Assembly (NCBI RefSeq): GCF_004153445.1
Contig: NZ_SDQC01000004.1
Coordinates: forward strand, 391,431 to 455,430
Origin: Allopusillimonas soli
GTDB taxonomy: Bacteria > Pseudomonadota > Gammaproteobacteria > Burkholderiales > Burkholderiaceae_B
Direction of reading: 5' to 3'
Length of the DNA stretch: 64,000 nucleotides
Positions 17,518 through 27,160 of the stretch are shown one piece after another. Each line of letters opens with the position of its first letter. Position 1 is the stretch's first letter. The notes under the pieces are model-generated. The model saw nothing but the letters and a program-made list of their open reading frames with translations, searched no databases and had not been told where the DNA came from. A program made the position numbers and the translations under genes.

Positions 17518-18394
17518 CTTTCTGGCTGTAATTGAGGAGAAGTCTCTGCTGAAAGCCGCTGTAACGCTGGGCATAACGCAGCCAGCCTTGAGCAAGCGTA
17601 TCAATCGGCTGGAAGATGAATTAAGTGTGAAGCTGTTCGAACGAAGTCCCTTCGGGATGGTGCCGACAGCTGCGGCGCGGGCGTTCTACGAACATGCAGT
17701 CAGGCTCTCGCGAGAGTATGGCGAGGCAATGCGTGTGGTCGGTGAAGTCGGTTTCGCCGAAAAAGCGACAATACGGGTGGGTACCACACCCACCTGGGAC
17801 AGGCTCGTCAACGAGGCATTGAGCCGCTATTTGCAGTGGCGCCCTGCGGCACGGCTTTACTTCACCGTCATGCTGTCGGATATGCTGCTCGGTGCGCTTG
17901 CAAAAGGCGAAATTGACTTCGCAATCATAACGGCGTTGGAAATTCCTCCAGAGTTTAATGCTGTATGTATCTTCAAAGAAGACGTGGTGCCGATCGTCCG
18001 TCAGGGGCACGCATTGAGCCATGCCGACAGCCAATTGAAGTTAGCGGACTTCCTGCAAGAAAAATGGATTTTGCCCAGGCCAGGCATACACCCGCGTGAG
18101 GAGATCAATAAGCTCTTCGCAAGCCATGGTCAGCCCTTCCCTCAGGTACAGGTCGAGATCAATGGCATCAACGCATATAGCATATTCAATCTTCTAGCCA
18201 AAACGAATCTGGTTAGCCTATGCCCTTCATCGCTATTACCTACAGCGGCGTCGGCCGGACTGGTCCCGCTTGTCGTGCCTGAACTTAGCCTGGATTTTTT
18301 TCTGTACCTTGTCACCCGGCAGGGGGCTAAAGCCTCACCGAATGTGGAGTCTTTTATCTCTCATTTTCTGGAATCAATCTCCCGAGAGCCGTGA
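17495..18394 (+). CDS. Second LysR-family regulator overlapping the first
   Basis: 299 residues. HTH MNIKDISSFLAVIEEKSLLK and AVTLGITQPALSKRINRLED, then a LysR effector domain. The ATG at 17495 has GGGGAGG just upstream and lies 23 bases inside the end of the previous LysR gene; a longer frame upstream is not used by any LysR homologue I know. The two regulators are only distantly alike. It precedes a hydrolase and a Bug receptor gene on the same strand and may regulate them. Confidence 0.92.
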   Translation: MNIKDISSFLAVIEEKSLLKAAVTLGITQPALSKRINRLEDELSVKLFERSPFGMVPTAAARAFYEHAVRLSREYGEAMRVVGEVGFAEKATIRVGTTPTWDRLVNEALSRYLQWRPAARLYFTVMLSDMLLGALAKGEIDFAIITALEIPPEFNAVCIFKEDVVPIVRQGHALSHADSQLKLADFLQEKWILPRPGIHPREEINKLFASHGQPFPQVQVEINGINAYSIFNLLAKTNLVSLCPSSLLPTAASAGLVPLVVPELSLDFFLYLVTRQGAKASPNVESFISHFLESISREP

Positions 18395-18528
18395 CGCGTT
18401 CGAGGCTATCGATCACCGTAGTGGTTATAGCCTACCCTGATTTTGTTATATGGGTGCATGCAGACGCATCACTAGAATGGTGTCGAAAATTCATCATCCT
18501 GATGTCTTTGAACTTGAAAGGGTATTCC

Positions 18529-19314
18529 ATGCCATTCGCTAATGCATCTGACGGCGTGAGTATTTATTACGAAACTCATGGAGAAGGGCAGCCAATCATT
18601 TTTATTCACGGAGGCGGCGGAAACACGCTGGTCTGGTATCAGCAGGTGCCCTATTTTTCGAGGAAGTACAAGGTCATCACCGTGGATCTTCGAGGATTCA
18701 AGCATTCAGTATGCAGCCCCGACAGAACGCTCCCCCAGCATTTCTCAGAAGACATGCTTTCTGTGCTGGACCATGCTGGCGTGGAAAAGGCTGTCTTTGC
18801 TTGTCAATCGCTCGGCGCATGGGCTGGTTTGCCGGTTGCTGTCCATCATCCGGAGCGTGTCCAGGCACTATTCATAAGCGGATCTCCCACGCCCGCCTAC
18901 TCGCCCCGGACATGGAAGGTGCTGGAGGATGCCGCTCGCACCTTTGATTACAAGCAGGCTGATATGCGAGCGACTGGCATAGGGTGGAATAAGGCGAACT
19001 TGGAGAGTCGGCCGGAGCTGCTTTTTCTCTATAGTCAGCTGAAAGGCTTGAATCCTTCCGGGTTTCGCGCGGAAACGATGACCGCCGACGAGGTTCGAAT
19101 ATTGCCCGAACATTTTCGTGGTTATGCCATACCTACCATGGTGTGTGGCGGCAGCCACGACGACTTCCTCACACCGACATTGCACGAAGATGTTGCCAGG
19201 ATAATTCCGGGCGCATCGGCCCACACTTTTGTAGACGCTGGGCATTCTGCTTATTTTGAAACACCTGACGAATACAACAGTGTTCTGCAGGCATTCATCG
19301 ACCAGTACGGTTAA
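18529..19314 (+). CDS. Alpha/beta hydrolase
   Basis: 261 residues. Oxyanion motif FIHGGGGNT, nucleophile elbow ACQSLGAWAG (Ser flanked by Gln and Leu, with the first Gly replaced by Cys), acid in GGSHDDFLTP and His in DAGHSAYFETP. The 3-oxoadipate enol-lactonase/aryl esterase subfamily has this length. ATG 18529 with AAAGGG 6 bases ahead is preferred over an upstream in-frame ATG at 18391 that would add an unrelated segment. Next gene is a Bug receptor 83 bases downstream. Confidence 0.85.
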   Translation: MPFANASDGVSIYYETHGEGQPIIFIHGGGGNTLVWYQQVPYFSRKYKVITVDLRGFKHSVCSPDRTLPQHFSEDMLSVLDHAGVEKAVFACQSLGAWAGLPVAVHHPERVQALFISGSPTPAYSPRTWKVLEDAARTFDYKQADMRATGIGWNKANLESRPELLFLYSQLKGLNPSGFRAETMTADEVRILPEHFRGYAIPTMVCGGSHDDFLTPTLHEDVARIIPGASAHTFVDAGHSAYFETPDEYNSVLQAFIDQYG

Positions 19315-19397
19315 CAACCGACGCACGTCATCGACCCTGAAATTCGCGTGGATGGACTGTCGGCCATGGCGCGGCGGCAGCCAAGGAGGATTCAATC

Positions 19398-20381
19398 ATG
19401 AAAGGCAATTATGCTGTGCGGATGGCCATTGCGGTCATTGCATGGGCAGTTTCAATTCCGGTTTTTGCACAAGCCGAGACTGCTCCCAAGATTATCAAGT
19501 TCATTGTTGCCAGTTCGGCAGGGTCGCCGATTGACATCATTGCCAGAAAATTGGCGGACGTGATTTCGAAAGATATGGACTCGCAAGTGATTGTGATGAA
19601 CAAAGGGGGGGCGGGTGGCACTATAGCTGTAAAAGAGCTGCTCAAAGCCCCTGCTGATGGCTCAGCATTCTTGATTACCACGGACTCGGTGCTTACAGCG
19701 CCGTTTCTCATAAAGGACGCGGATTACAATCCTTTGGAAAGCTTTTCATACATCAGCAAGGTAGCGGCCGCCGGTGCTGTTTTGATCGCGAATGTGAATG
19801 TTGAAGCTGACAACCTGACGGAATTGGTAGCGCATCAAAAAGCGAGCAAAAGCCCTCTTGCATACGGCTCATGGGGAATTGGAACTTTGCCAGTCCGTGT
19901 AATGAGCAGTTTGGCCGAGCGGGCCAGTATCAGTATGGAAGAGATTCCGTATCAAGGTTCGCCTCCGGCCATTCAGGACTTGCTGGGTGGACATATCCCG
20001 CTGACATTTACGGGGGCGAATGTTGCCGAACCGCTGGTAAAGCAGAATCTCGTTAAGGCCCTGGCAATTGTCAGCGACAAACGATCCATGTTGTTGCCCG
20101 ATGTTCCGACGTTTAGCGAGTCGGGATACCGGGATTATATTTTTTCCAATAAGGCCTGGGTGGGCGTTTTAGGGTCCGCCAGGCTTTCACCAACCGTCGT
20201 GCGTCACATGGACGGCGTCATCAATGCGGCGTTGAGCACCCGTGCCATGCATAACTTCTTCTCCGATATCGGTTTCGACGTCCTGGCGCTGGGGCCAGAC
20301 GCGTTCAAAAAAGAAACGGAGAAGGAGTCGCATGTTCTGCGCACTCTGCTTCAGGACAAACTGAGTCTAACGCCCCAGTAA
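19398..20381 (+). CDS. Bug-family (TTT) periplasmic solute receptor 3
   Basis: 327 residues with a Sec signal peptide ending near PVFAQA. The ligand loop is FIVASSAGSPIDIIARKLA, which departs from the usual PFxxGG form, so its ligand may differ from those of the other receptors in the window. LLKAPADGSAFLI matches the second conserved block. An AGGA site lies 8 bases upstream of ATG 19398. Probably cotranscribed with the preceding hydrolase; a hairpin terminator follows. Confidence 0.9.
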   Translation: MKGNYAVRMAIAVIAWAVSIPVFAQAETAPKIIKFIVASSAGSPIDIIARKLADVISKDMDSQVIVMNKGGAGGTIAVKELLKAPADGSAFLITTDSVLTAPFLIKDADYNPLESFSYISKVAAAGAVLIANVNVEADNLTELVAHQKASKSPLAYGSWGIGTLPVRVMSSLAERASISMEEIPYQGSPPAIQDLLGGHIPLTFTGANVAEPLVKQNLVKALAIVSDKRSMLLPDVPTFSESGYRDYIFSNKAWVGVLGSARLSPTVVRHMDGVINAALSTRAMHNFFSDIGFDVLALGPDAFKKETEKESHVLRTLLQDKLSLTPQ

Positions 20382-20431
20382 ATACGGCTGTCCATTCGTT
20401 CCATTCCACGCTTGCTTCGTCGCTAGTCCCG

Positions 20432-20460
20432 CCGCCTGCCCTGGGAATCCAGGCAGGCGG
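20432..20460 (+). terminator. Hairpin after Bug receptor gene
   Basis: CCGCCTGCC pairs with GGCAGGCGG across a short loop that can extend with CTGG/CCAG. Only a weak T-rich tract follows, so it may be a terminator of modest strength. Confidence 0.55.
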
Positions 20461-20515
20461 CTGTGTATTTCAGCCAGATTTTTACAATTTCAATTGTCTT
20501 TAGTGTCAAATACTA

Positions 20516-20554
20516 GACGTTTATATTGACATAAACGTCAAAAAACAGTCTAAT
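20516..20554 (+). promoter_or_regulatory. Predicted operator and promoter of the aryl-CoA cluster
   Basis: An inverted repeat with 9-bp arms GACGTTTAT and ATAAACGTC, 6-base spacer, at 20516-20539. It contains a consensus -35 TTGACA at 20526-20531; a -10 such as TCTAAT (20549-20554, 17-base spacing) follows. The arrangement suits repression by a dimeric regulator, plausibly the TetR protein encoded at the far end of the cluster (27956). Confidence 0.6.
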
Positions 20555-20598
20555 AAGACAAATCATCTGATTCTGGGGCGATCATCAAGGAGACAAGC

Positions 20599-21858
20599 AT
20601 GGCCAGCCGGAACACTTCCCATCTGATCACTGCCGGGTTTCTCAATACGGACTGGAACCCGCGCGATGTGCCTGCAAGCACAGTCACACGCAACGTCGTG
20701 CTGCGTACTGCCGATGGTGCGGCCACCTCGGGGGCGCTTTACCAGCCGTCAGGGGCGCGGCCTGACACGGTTGTCTGTGTTATGCACCCACGCGAGTTCA
20801 TGGCGTGCCACTACCTCATCCCTGACATCGTTGCCTCGGGCATGGCGGCGTGGTCGCAAGGCTCGAGATCCATCGGCAACGACTTGAGGCTGGAGCATGA
20901 AACTGCGCTTCAGGACGTGGCGGCGGGCCTGCAGTTTCTGCGCAGCCAGGGGTTTCAGAAGATTGTGTTGCTGGGCAATTCGGGCGGGGCGGGCCTTTAT
21001 GCCTTCTATGCGCATCAGTCGAGCCTTGCGCCATCAGATCGCATAAGCAAAACACCGGGCGGCAGGCGCACAGCTTTGGATGCGTTGGACATGCCGAAAG
21101 TCCAGGGTATGGTGCTTATCGGTCCGCATCCTGGCCAAGGCGCGCTATTGGGAAACTGCATTGATCCTTCCGTTGCCGACGAAAACGATGCGTTGTCCGT
21201 CATACCCGAACTGGATCCATTGAATCCGGACAATGGCTACGAGCCGAACGGCGAGGCCCGGTACAAGCCCGAATTTATAGCCCGTTACAGAAGCGCCCAG
21301 ATGGAGCGGGTCGCACGTCTGGATGACAGGGCGCTTCGGATGATCAAGGAACGCCTGTCTGCCCGCAAGGTTGCCAAGGACGCGGAGGAGCCAACGCAAG
21401 CTCAACGCCGCCTGGCAGCGCATACGCCGGTCATGACAGTCTGGCGTACCGATGCCGATCTACGCTGCCTGGATCTGAGCATGGATGCCTCTGATCGGCA
21501 CGCCGGATCGTTGTGGGGCGCAAACCCCTACGCCTCCAACTACGGCGCTGTTGGGTTTGCCCGATTCTGTACGCCTGAAAGCTGGTTGTCGACCTGGTCC
21601 GCCAGATCCTCGAACGCGAGCATTGCGCGCTCCGCCCCAAGCATCACCCAGCCTACGCTGATTGTGGAATACACCGGAGATCAAGCCTGCTTTCCTGGCG
21701 ATGTGAAGGCGATCCGGGACGCGATCCCCGCAGTCGATAAAACACACCTGCGCATACGCGGAGATCACCATGGCCGAGCACTGGCCGACGGAGAGGAACC
21801 GGGGCGCTATGCGGCTGGCCGTGAGCTGGGTTCGTGGCTGCGCGAGCGCTTCCTCTAG
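20599..21858 (+). CDS. Alpha/beta hydrolase of the aryl-CoA cluster
   Basis: 419 residues, longer than common hydrolases. The nucleophile elbow is LLGNSGGAGLY, the likely acid is in EYTGDQACFPGD, and the His in IRGDHHGRALADGE. A strong AAGGAGAC site precedes ATG 20599. It is the first gene of an eight-gene forward operon. In context it might cleave a C-C bond or ester of a ring-fission product (for example to give maleate), but the exact reaction is not evident. Confidence 0.78.
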   Translation: MASRNTSHLITAGFLNTDWNPRDVPASTVTRNVVLRTADGAATSGALYQPSGARPDTVVCVMHPREFMACHYLIPDIVASGMAAWSQGSRSIGNDLRLEHETALQDVAAGLQFLRSQGFQKIVLLGNSGGAGLYAFYAHQSSLAPSDRISKTPGGRRTALDALDMPKVQGMVLIGPHPGQGALLGNCIDPSVADENDALSVIPELDPLNPDNGYEPNGEARYKPEFIARYRSAQMERVARLDDRALRMIKERLSARKVAKDAEEPTQAQRRLAAHTPVMTVWRTDADLRCLDLSMDASDRHAGSLWGANPYASNYGAVGFARFCTPESWLSTWSARSSNASIARSAPSITQPTLIVEYTGDQACFPGDVKAIRDAIPAVDKTHLRIRGDHHGRALADGEEPGRYAAGRELGSWLRERFL

Positions 21859-21882
21859 AAATATGCCTTAGGAGAAAATGCA

Positions 21883-22782
21883 ATGAATTCAGTTTCAAAC
21901 CACGAGCCCCGACTGAAGCTGCATGGCGTCGATCATACGGCCCGTCCCACTTGGCGGCTGCGTGAGACAGTCACCTTCTATCGGGACATTTTGGGGCTGC
22001 CGCTGGTGCATGTCATTTCAGCGCGCGGTTGGGGCCCGGAAACGCATCCCGATTTCCTGCATTTTTTCTTCGACAGTGGCCAGGGCAGCACAATTGCCTT
22101 CTTTTACTACCTTGGTTCCAAAGAGCCAGCCGCGCTGCAAGGGCGTAATCTCAAGCGGCCCGTACCCGAAGACCATGTGTTCGACGCCACGCATACAGCC
22201 TGGCTCGTTCAGAGCCAGGACGAGCTCCGGCTCTGGAAGAAAAAGCTGGAGGACGCCGGGCTGGATGTGTCCGTCGAAACGCGGCATGAGGTGATTGAGT
22301 CGGTTTATGTCAGGGATCCGAACGGTTATTTCATCGAGTTCACACGCAAACTGCGCCCCCTGGGCCGCGTGGATTCCATTGACGCCGACCTGACCATACA
22401 GGCGGCCATGCAGGAGGAAGACACAGCGCGCTCCGCTGGCGCTCTGGTTCAAAGTATTGACGATATCTGGGCACGCAAGGCCGTTCTTCTTGAGGAGCAC
22501 CTCGCGCTTGGAAGCCCGGATTCCGCACCAGGGGTGCGTATCTTTGTGCCGCGCGTGGCGGAGTTTTCCTCCCTGATCGAGGAGGCGTCGGCACGCGGAG
22601 ACTGCAAGGTGGTTGATACCGAGTTCTTCCAGTGTGTGGAATCGGATACGACCCTGGAGTTTCAGCGCAGGAAACTGCGCCTGAAGCCCGCCGTGTGGTA
22701 TGGACTGTTCACGGGGGGCGTCAAGGGGACGATTGAAGTGCTGGATCGGGACAAGGTCCGTATTGCACCCGTAGTGCGCTAG
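21883..22782 (+). CDS. VOC-superfamily extradiol dioxygenase-like protein
   Basis: 299 residues. The N-terminal part reads as a VOC module: LKLHGVDHTA (first metal His), RETVTFYRDILGLPL, DATHTAWLVQSQDEL (second His), and DPNGYFIEFTRK with the Glu ligand. These residues would hold Fe(II) as in type I extradiol dioxygenases. The C-terminal third is not a clear second VOC module. Next to an aryl-acid ligase and an aryl-CoA hydroxylase, ring cleavage is the natural inference. A GGAGAA site lies 8 bases upstream. Non-oxygenase VOC chemistry remains possible. Confidence 0.75.
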   Translation: MNSVSNHEPRLKLHGVDHTARPTWRLRETVTFYRDILGLPLVHVISARGWGPETHPDFLHFFFDSGQGSTIAFFYYLGSKEPAALQGRNLKRPVPEDHVFDATHTAWLVQSQDELRLWKKKLEDAGLDVSVETRHEVIESVYVRDPNGYFIEFTRKLRPLGRVDSIDADLTIQAAMQEEDTARSAGALVQSIDDIWARKAVLLEEHLALGSPDSAPGVRIFVPRVAEFSSLIEEASARGDCKVVDTEFFQCVESDTTLEFQRRKLRLKPAVWYGLFTGGVKGTIEVLDRDKVRIAPVVR

Positions 22783-22814
22783 CCAGGTGCCATATAAAAA
22801 ACGTGGAGGAGAGC

Positions 22815-24509
22815 ATGATGCGGGACATTCGATACCCCATAGAAGGCGTAATCTATCATCCAGAGGAACGGGCGCGAGGGTACCTTGAGCGGAGCGTCTG
22901 GCGGCCCCAGACAGTGGGTGGCGTGCTCCGTGAAACTGCCAGCCGGTGCCCAGAACGCACAGCGCTGATTACGGATGAAGGCAGTCTTACATTTCGTGAA
23001 TTGGACGAACTGACAGACCGATTGGCTGCGGCCATGCTGAGGCTTGGGTTGCGCGCTCCCGATCGTGTCATTTTTCAGATGGGCACGACAATCGAGACGG
23101 CGCTGGCATTGCTGGCTTGTTACAAGGCAGGGATTGTCCCTGTTTGTTCCTTGCCTCAGCACAGGCAACTCGAGATTGGCGCACTGATTCGCCAGACCGG
23201 AGCGCGAGGCTACTTCGTGCAGGGTGATTTCGGTCGCGCCGATCTGCCGGATTTCGCGGCTCAGATGATGGCTGATTATCCCGGCGTCGAGCATCTCATC
23301 GTGGCGCGGGGCAGTGCATCGCAAACGGGTCATGCCATGGGATCCATGATTGACGGCATGCCTTTGCTACAGGCCAGGGAGCAGCTGTTCGGAAATGAGC
23401 CGGGCTGTGAAGACGTGCTGAGCTTCCAGCTTTCAGGCGGAACAACGGGATCGCCGAAGATCATTCCGAGATTCCATGCCGAATACCTGGCCCACGCGCT
23501 TGCCTGTGCCCGCCGCTATCGACTTGATGAGACGGAACGCATTATCTGGGCCTTGCCCCTTCTACACAATGCTGCCCAAGTCTACGTTCTTATGCCTGTA
23601 ATCGCCATGGGTGTTTCCGCTGTCCTGATGCCCAGAGTCGACGTTCCGAGAATGATGGAGCTCATTGATCAACATAGGGTGACAAGAGCCATGTCGATAG
23701 GCCCGATCGCGCCGCAGATCATGGCCTATCCTGATCTTGCCCGCCATGATCTCTCGTCTTTGCGGCTGTTTATTACCATGAGTGCGGCCGATCATCTGGA
23801 GAGACATCTTGGTGTTCCGTGCTCCAACCTCTTCGGTATTACCGAAGGCCTATTGCTTGGATCGCCTGCGGACGCGCCAGACTACGTACGCCATCACACC
23901 CAGGGTAAATCAGGCTGTGTCGAAGATGAAATCGTTCTCCTTGAGCCGGAAAGCGAGACCCCGGTAAAGCCTGGCGAAATGGGTGAACTATGTTTTCGTG
24001 GGCCGGCAACATTACCGGGATTCTTCAATGCTCCGGATGCGAATGCGCGCTCGTTCACTGCCCACGGCTTCTATCGTACCGGTGACATGATGACCGCGCA
24101 TGTCGTGGATGGAGATACCTTCTACACATTTGGAGGCCGTCTGCGCGACAACATCAATCGCGGTGGCGAGAAGATCGGTTGCGAGGAAGTGGAAGCGCTG
24201 ATCAACACGCACCCCGCGGTTTCGGAAGCGCGATTGGTCGCCATGCCCGATCCCGTTTATGGCGAAAAGGGTTGCATCTTCATCATCCCCAGGCCGGGTT
24301 CGCTGGCTCCCTCGGTGCCGGAACTGGGGGCGTTTCTGGTCGAAAAAGGGCTGGCCAAGTACAAGTGCCCAGAACGCGTAGAACACATCGATGCCTTTCC
24401 TGTGACAAAGGTGGGAAAGCTTGACAAGGCTGCGCTACGCACGCGAATAGCGCAGGTGCTCAATCGCGAGGCTGCAATGCGGCGGGAGTCGGACGATGAC
24501 CAAGATTGA
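22815..24509 (+). CDS. EntE/SdgA-like aryl acid-AMP/CoA ligase
   Basis: About 564 residues of the ANL superfamily. Core motifs: FQLSGGTTGSPKIIP (P-loop), the aryl-pocket region ALPLLHNAAQ, NLFGITEGLL, YRTGD, GRLRDNINRGGEKIGCEEVE, and the C-terminal catalytic Lys in VTKVGKLDK. The SGGTTG and HNxAQ segments are those of 2,3-dihydroxybenzoate/salicylate-AMP ligases rather than benzoate-CoA ligases. ATG 22815 (or 22818) follows GGAGGAG. The 3' end overlaps the thioesterase gene by 14 bases. Likely activates salicylate, anthranilate or a related ortho-substituted acid. Confidence 0.88.
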   Translation: MMRDIRYPIEGVIYHPEERARGYLERSVWRPQTVGGVLRETASRCPERTALITDEGSLTFRELDELTDRLAAAMLRLGLRAPDRVIFQMGTTIETALALLACYKAGIVPVCSLPQHRQLEIGALIRQTGARGYFVQGDFGRADLPDFAAQMMADYPGVEHLIVARGSASQTGHAMGSMIDGMPLLQAREQLFGNEPGCEDVLSFQLSGGTTGSPKIIPRFHAEYLAHALACARRYRLDETERIIWALPLLHNAAQVYVLMPVIAMGVSAVLMPRVDVPRMMELIDQHRVTRAMSIGPIAPQIMAYPDLARHDLSSLRLFITMSAADHLERHLGVPCSNLFGITEGLLLGSPADAPDYVRHHTQGKSGCVEDEIVLLEPESETPVKPGEMGELCFRGPATLPGFFNAPDANARSFTAHGFYRTGDMMTAHVVDGDTFYTFGGRLRDNINRGGEKIGCEEVEALINTHPAVSEARLVAMPDPVYGEKGCIFIIPRPGSLAPSVPELGAFLVEKGLAKYKCPERVEHIDAFPVTKVGKLDKAALRTRIAQVLNREAAMRRESDDDQD

Positions 24510-24987
24510 GTATGTGCTCCAGGAGACGCCGTTCATCGTCCGTCGCCGTGTCAAGTGGGGAGATTGCGATCCCGCAGGCGTGGTCTACACGGTCATGTTC
24601 GCGGAGTACGTCATATCCGCCGCCGATCTGTTCTATGGCCGGCTCCTGGGCGGAACGCCGCAGCGCATCAAGGACAGCCAAGGATTCGGCACGCCGACAC
24701 GCGCACTGACTTTTGATTTCCGCGCTTCGGTTTGGCCCGACGACGACCTTGATGTACGCGTGACCGTGGAGGATGTTCGTGACAGGACCTATTCCTTGTG
24801 CTTTGAAGGCAGCGTGCAGGAAAAAGTCGTCTTTGAGTCGAAGCTGACACCAATTTGTGTGGCGCGAGGGGAGCGGCGCGCCATCTCCATACCTGATGTG
24901 CTGCGCACGGCGCTGCTTTCATATCGGCAGGATTGCTGCCAGGGCAACCTCACGAGCAGTCCAAGACGTAAAGGAGTACAGCCATGA
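24496..24987 (+). CDS. 4-hydroxybenzoyl-CoA-type hot-dog thioesterase
   Basis: 163 residues. The signature VKWGDCDPAGVVY contains the catalytic Asp of the Pseudomonas-type 4HBT family, followed by a hot-dog helix and FDFRASVWPDDDLDVRV. It should release the free (hydroxylated) aromatic acid from CoA. It overlaps the ligase gene at its start and the monooxygenase gene (ATGA) at its end, implying tight co-production. Confidence 0.88.
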   Translation: MTKIEYVLQETPFIVRRRVKWGDCDPAGVVYTVMFAEYVISAADLFYGRLLGGTPQRIKDSQGFGTPTRALTFDFRASVWPDDDLDVRVTVEDVRDRTYSLCFEGSVQEKVVFESKLTPICVARGERRAISIPDVLRTALLSYRQDCCQGNLTSSPRRKGVQP

Positions 24988-26144
24988 AAATTGCCGTAAT
25001 CGGTGCGGGCCCCGCAGGCCTTTACTTTTCCCTGTTGGCGAAGAAGCACAACCCTGAACACGATATACATGTGTATGAGCAGAACCCTCGTGGAGCCACC
25101 TATGGCTGGGGCGTTGTTTTCTCGGATGTCGGCCTCGCGGCGTTGCGGGAGGCGGATCCTGAGTTCTTCGACGATTTTGTTGCCCATCACGAGCGATGCG
25201 ACTACATGGAGATTATTCATCGCGGCACGCGCGTTCAGATTCAGGGCAACCATTTTTCCCGCACTGCACGGATAGACATGCTGCGAGTGCTGGAAAAGGC
25301 ATGCCTGGAAGCCGGCATAGTCATTTCCTATGAGCATCGCGTCGAGGATGTAGAGCGCCTTGCATTGGAATCAGACATGGTTGTGGCGGCGGACGGCAGC
25401 AACAGCGCCACGCGTACACAGTATGCAAGCCATTTCAAGCTGAGCTTTGAGCATCGCAGGAACAAGTTCGCATGGTACGGGACTCGCCAGCGGTTTCATC
25501 CTGTGTCGCTTATTTTCCGCGAGTCCGAACATGGCCTTTTTATCGCTCATAGCTATCAGTACAGCAAGGATCTGAGCACCTTTCTCGTCGAGGTTGACCC
25601 CGAAACCTGGAAACGTGCCAGCCTGGATACAGCGACGGAAGCGGAGAGCTGCGGGTTCTGTACAAAGATTTTCTCGCCAGATTTGGGAAGCAACGCATTG
25701 TTGACCAATCGATCCTTGTGGTTTGAGGCAAAAATCGTTCGGAATGAGCATTGGTCGTACCGGAACATCGTGCTTCTTGGCGATGCGTTGCGCACTGTGC
25801 ACTTCTCGCTTGGTTCTGGAACACGGATGGCCATGCAGGATGCCATTGCGCTGCAACGTGGCCTGGCGCGGCACCCGGCGGATGTCCGGAAAGTGTTCGC
25901 GGCGTTCGAGTCCGAGCGTCGTCCCGCTTCATCGAGCTTCCAGACCGCAGCCGCGCGCAGCCTCGATTGGTATGAAAACGTGGCTTCCAAAATGGACATG
26001 GATCCGCTTGCCTTTGCGTATGACTACATGCGGCGAACAGGGCAGGTCACGCATGACGACCTTGCACGGCGCGACCCCGCATTCACAGCGGCCTACGAGC
26101 TGGCTTATCCGCATGAATACACCAAGCAGCCAGCTGCTTATTAA
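24984..26144 (+). CDS. Salicylyl-CoA/2-aminobenzoyl-CoA-type FAD monooxygenase
   Basis: 386 residues of the class A flavin monooxygenase family. FAD motif IAVIGAGPAGLYFSLLAKK, then YGWGVVFSD, typical of the salicylyl-CoA 5-hydroxylase and 2-aminobenzoyl-CoA monooxygenase/reductase group; NAD(P)H/FAD motif MVVAADGSNSATR; FAD ribityl motif VLLGDALRTVHFSLGSGT. Only the monooxygenase unit is present; the C-terminal reductase half of 2-aminobenzoyl-CoA monooxygenase/reductase is absent. It follows the thioesterase gene with an ATGA overlap and AAGGAG upstream. Confidence 0.88.
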   Translation: MKIAVIGAGPAGLYFSLLAKKHNPEHDIHVYEQNPRGATYGWGVVFSDVGLAALREADPEFFDDFVAHHERCDYMEIIHRGTRVQIQGNHFSRTARIDMLRVLEKACLEAGIVISYEHRVEDVERLALESDMVVAADGSNSATRTQYASHFKLSFEHRRNKFAWYGTRQRFHPVSLIFRESEHGLFIAHSYQYSKDLSTFLVEVDPETWKRASLDTATEAESCGFCTKIFSPDLGSNALLTNRSLWFEAKIVRNEHWSYRNIVLLGDALRTVHFSLGSGTRMAMQDAIALQRGLARHPADVRKVFAAFESERRPASSSFQTAAARSLDWYENVASKMDMDPLAFAYDYMRRTGQVTHDDLARRDPAFTAAYELAYPHEYTKQPAAY

Positions 26145-26169
26145 ATACAAATTGATTTTCGGAGGAGAC

Positions 26170-27144
26170 ATGAAAAAAGTAATTGGATCGGCCATATTGG
26201 CGATCAGCCTCGCAGCCGGCGCAGCGTACTCGCAAGACCTTCACTATCCCGAACGCCCGGTGCGCGCGGTGCTGCCATACTCGGTGGGTAGCGGGCCAGA
26301 TGCCGTCATGCGCATGGTGGGGGAGCAGCTTTCATCCAAATGGAAGCAGCCTGTGATCGTCGAGAACAAGCCGGGCGCAAATGGCTGGCTTGCCATTGGT
26401 GAGGTAAAGCGTTCTGAACCGGATGGATATTCGATCGTCATCGTGGACAGCACCCACATGACGTTGCAGCCCCATCTGTATCGTGAGTTGCCTTTTGATC
26501 CCGTCAAGGATTTTGATCCTGTTGCGCCTATCTATACGACGCATTTCTTTATCGTCGTATCCGCTGACTCGCCCTGGCATAGCGTGGGGGACCTCATTGC
26601 GGCCGCCAAGGCCGATCCCGGACGCATCACATACGGCACTTGGGGCATGGGTAGCGTTGCACATGTTGGTACAGCCATGTTCGAATCCAAAACCGGCACG
26701 CAGATGATGCATATTCCATTCAAGGAGCTGCCGCAACTCTACACCGCCGTGGCGAACAGGGAAGTGGACTGGGCATTCGGCACTGCGGCTACGGTGCAGA
26801 ATCTTTACCAAGCCAAGCGCGTCAAGCTGCTGGCGCTGGCCGCGCCGTCGCGGCTGGCTACTTATTCCGATATTCCCACTGTGGCCGAGGCGGGTGGACC
26901 GGCTGATTTCGAACTCAAGACATGGGTGGCCGCCTTCGCACCCAAAGGGACGCCAAAGTCCATTACCCAGCAGATCAACGACGGGATTGCCGAGGCTGTT
27001 GTCGCGCCGGAGGTGAGCAAGCGATTCGAGACTTTCGGCTTTGATGCGTGGCCTGCCAGTGCCAGAGATCTGGTGCGTGTCCAGCAAAGTGATTCGCTGC
27101 GATTTTCGAATGTGGTCAGGCAAGCCCGCATTTCCCTGGATTGA
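26170..27144 (+). CDS. Bug-family (TTT) periplasmic solute receptor 4
   Basis: 324 residues: signal peptide MKKVIGSAILAISLAAGAAY then S, and mature start YPERPVRAVLPYSVGSGPDAV. GGAGGAG lies 4 bases before ATG 26170; the frame is open upstream, but that part is a shadow of the monooxygenase gene. Embedded in the aryl-CoA operon, so its ligand is probably the aromatic acid the operon degrades. Confidence 0.92.
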   Translation: MKKVIGSAILAISLAAGAAYSQDLHYPERPVRAVLPYSVGSGPDAVMRMVGEQLSSKWKQPVIVENKPGANGWLAIGEVKRSEPDGYSIVIVDSTHMTLQPHLYRELPFDPVKDFDPVAPIYTTHFFIVVSADSPWHSVGDLIAAAKADPGRITYGTWGMGSVAHVGTAMFESKTGTQMMHIPFKELPQLYTAVANREVDWAFGTAATVQNLYQAKRVKLLALAAPSRLATYSDIPTVAEAGGPADFELKTWVAAFAPKGTPKSITQQINDGIAEAVVAPEVSKRFETFGFDAWPASARDLVRVQQSDSLRFSNVVRQARISLD

Positions 27145-27160
27145 GCCTGCAGGAGTTGTC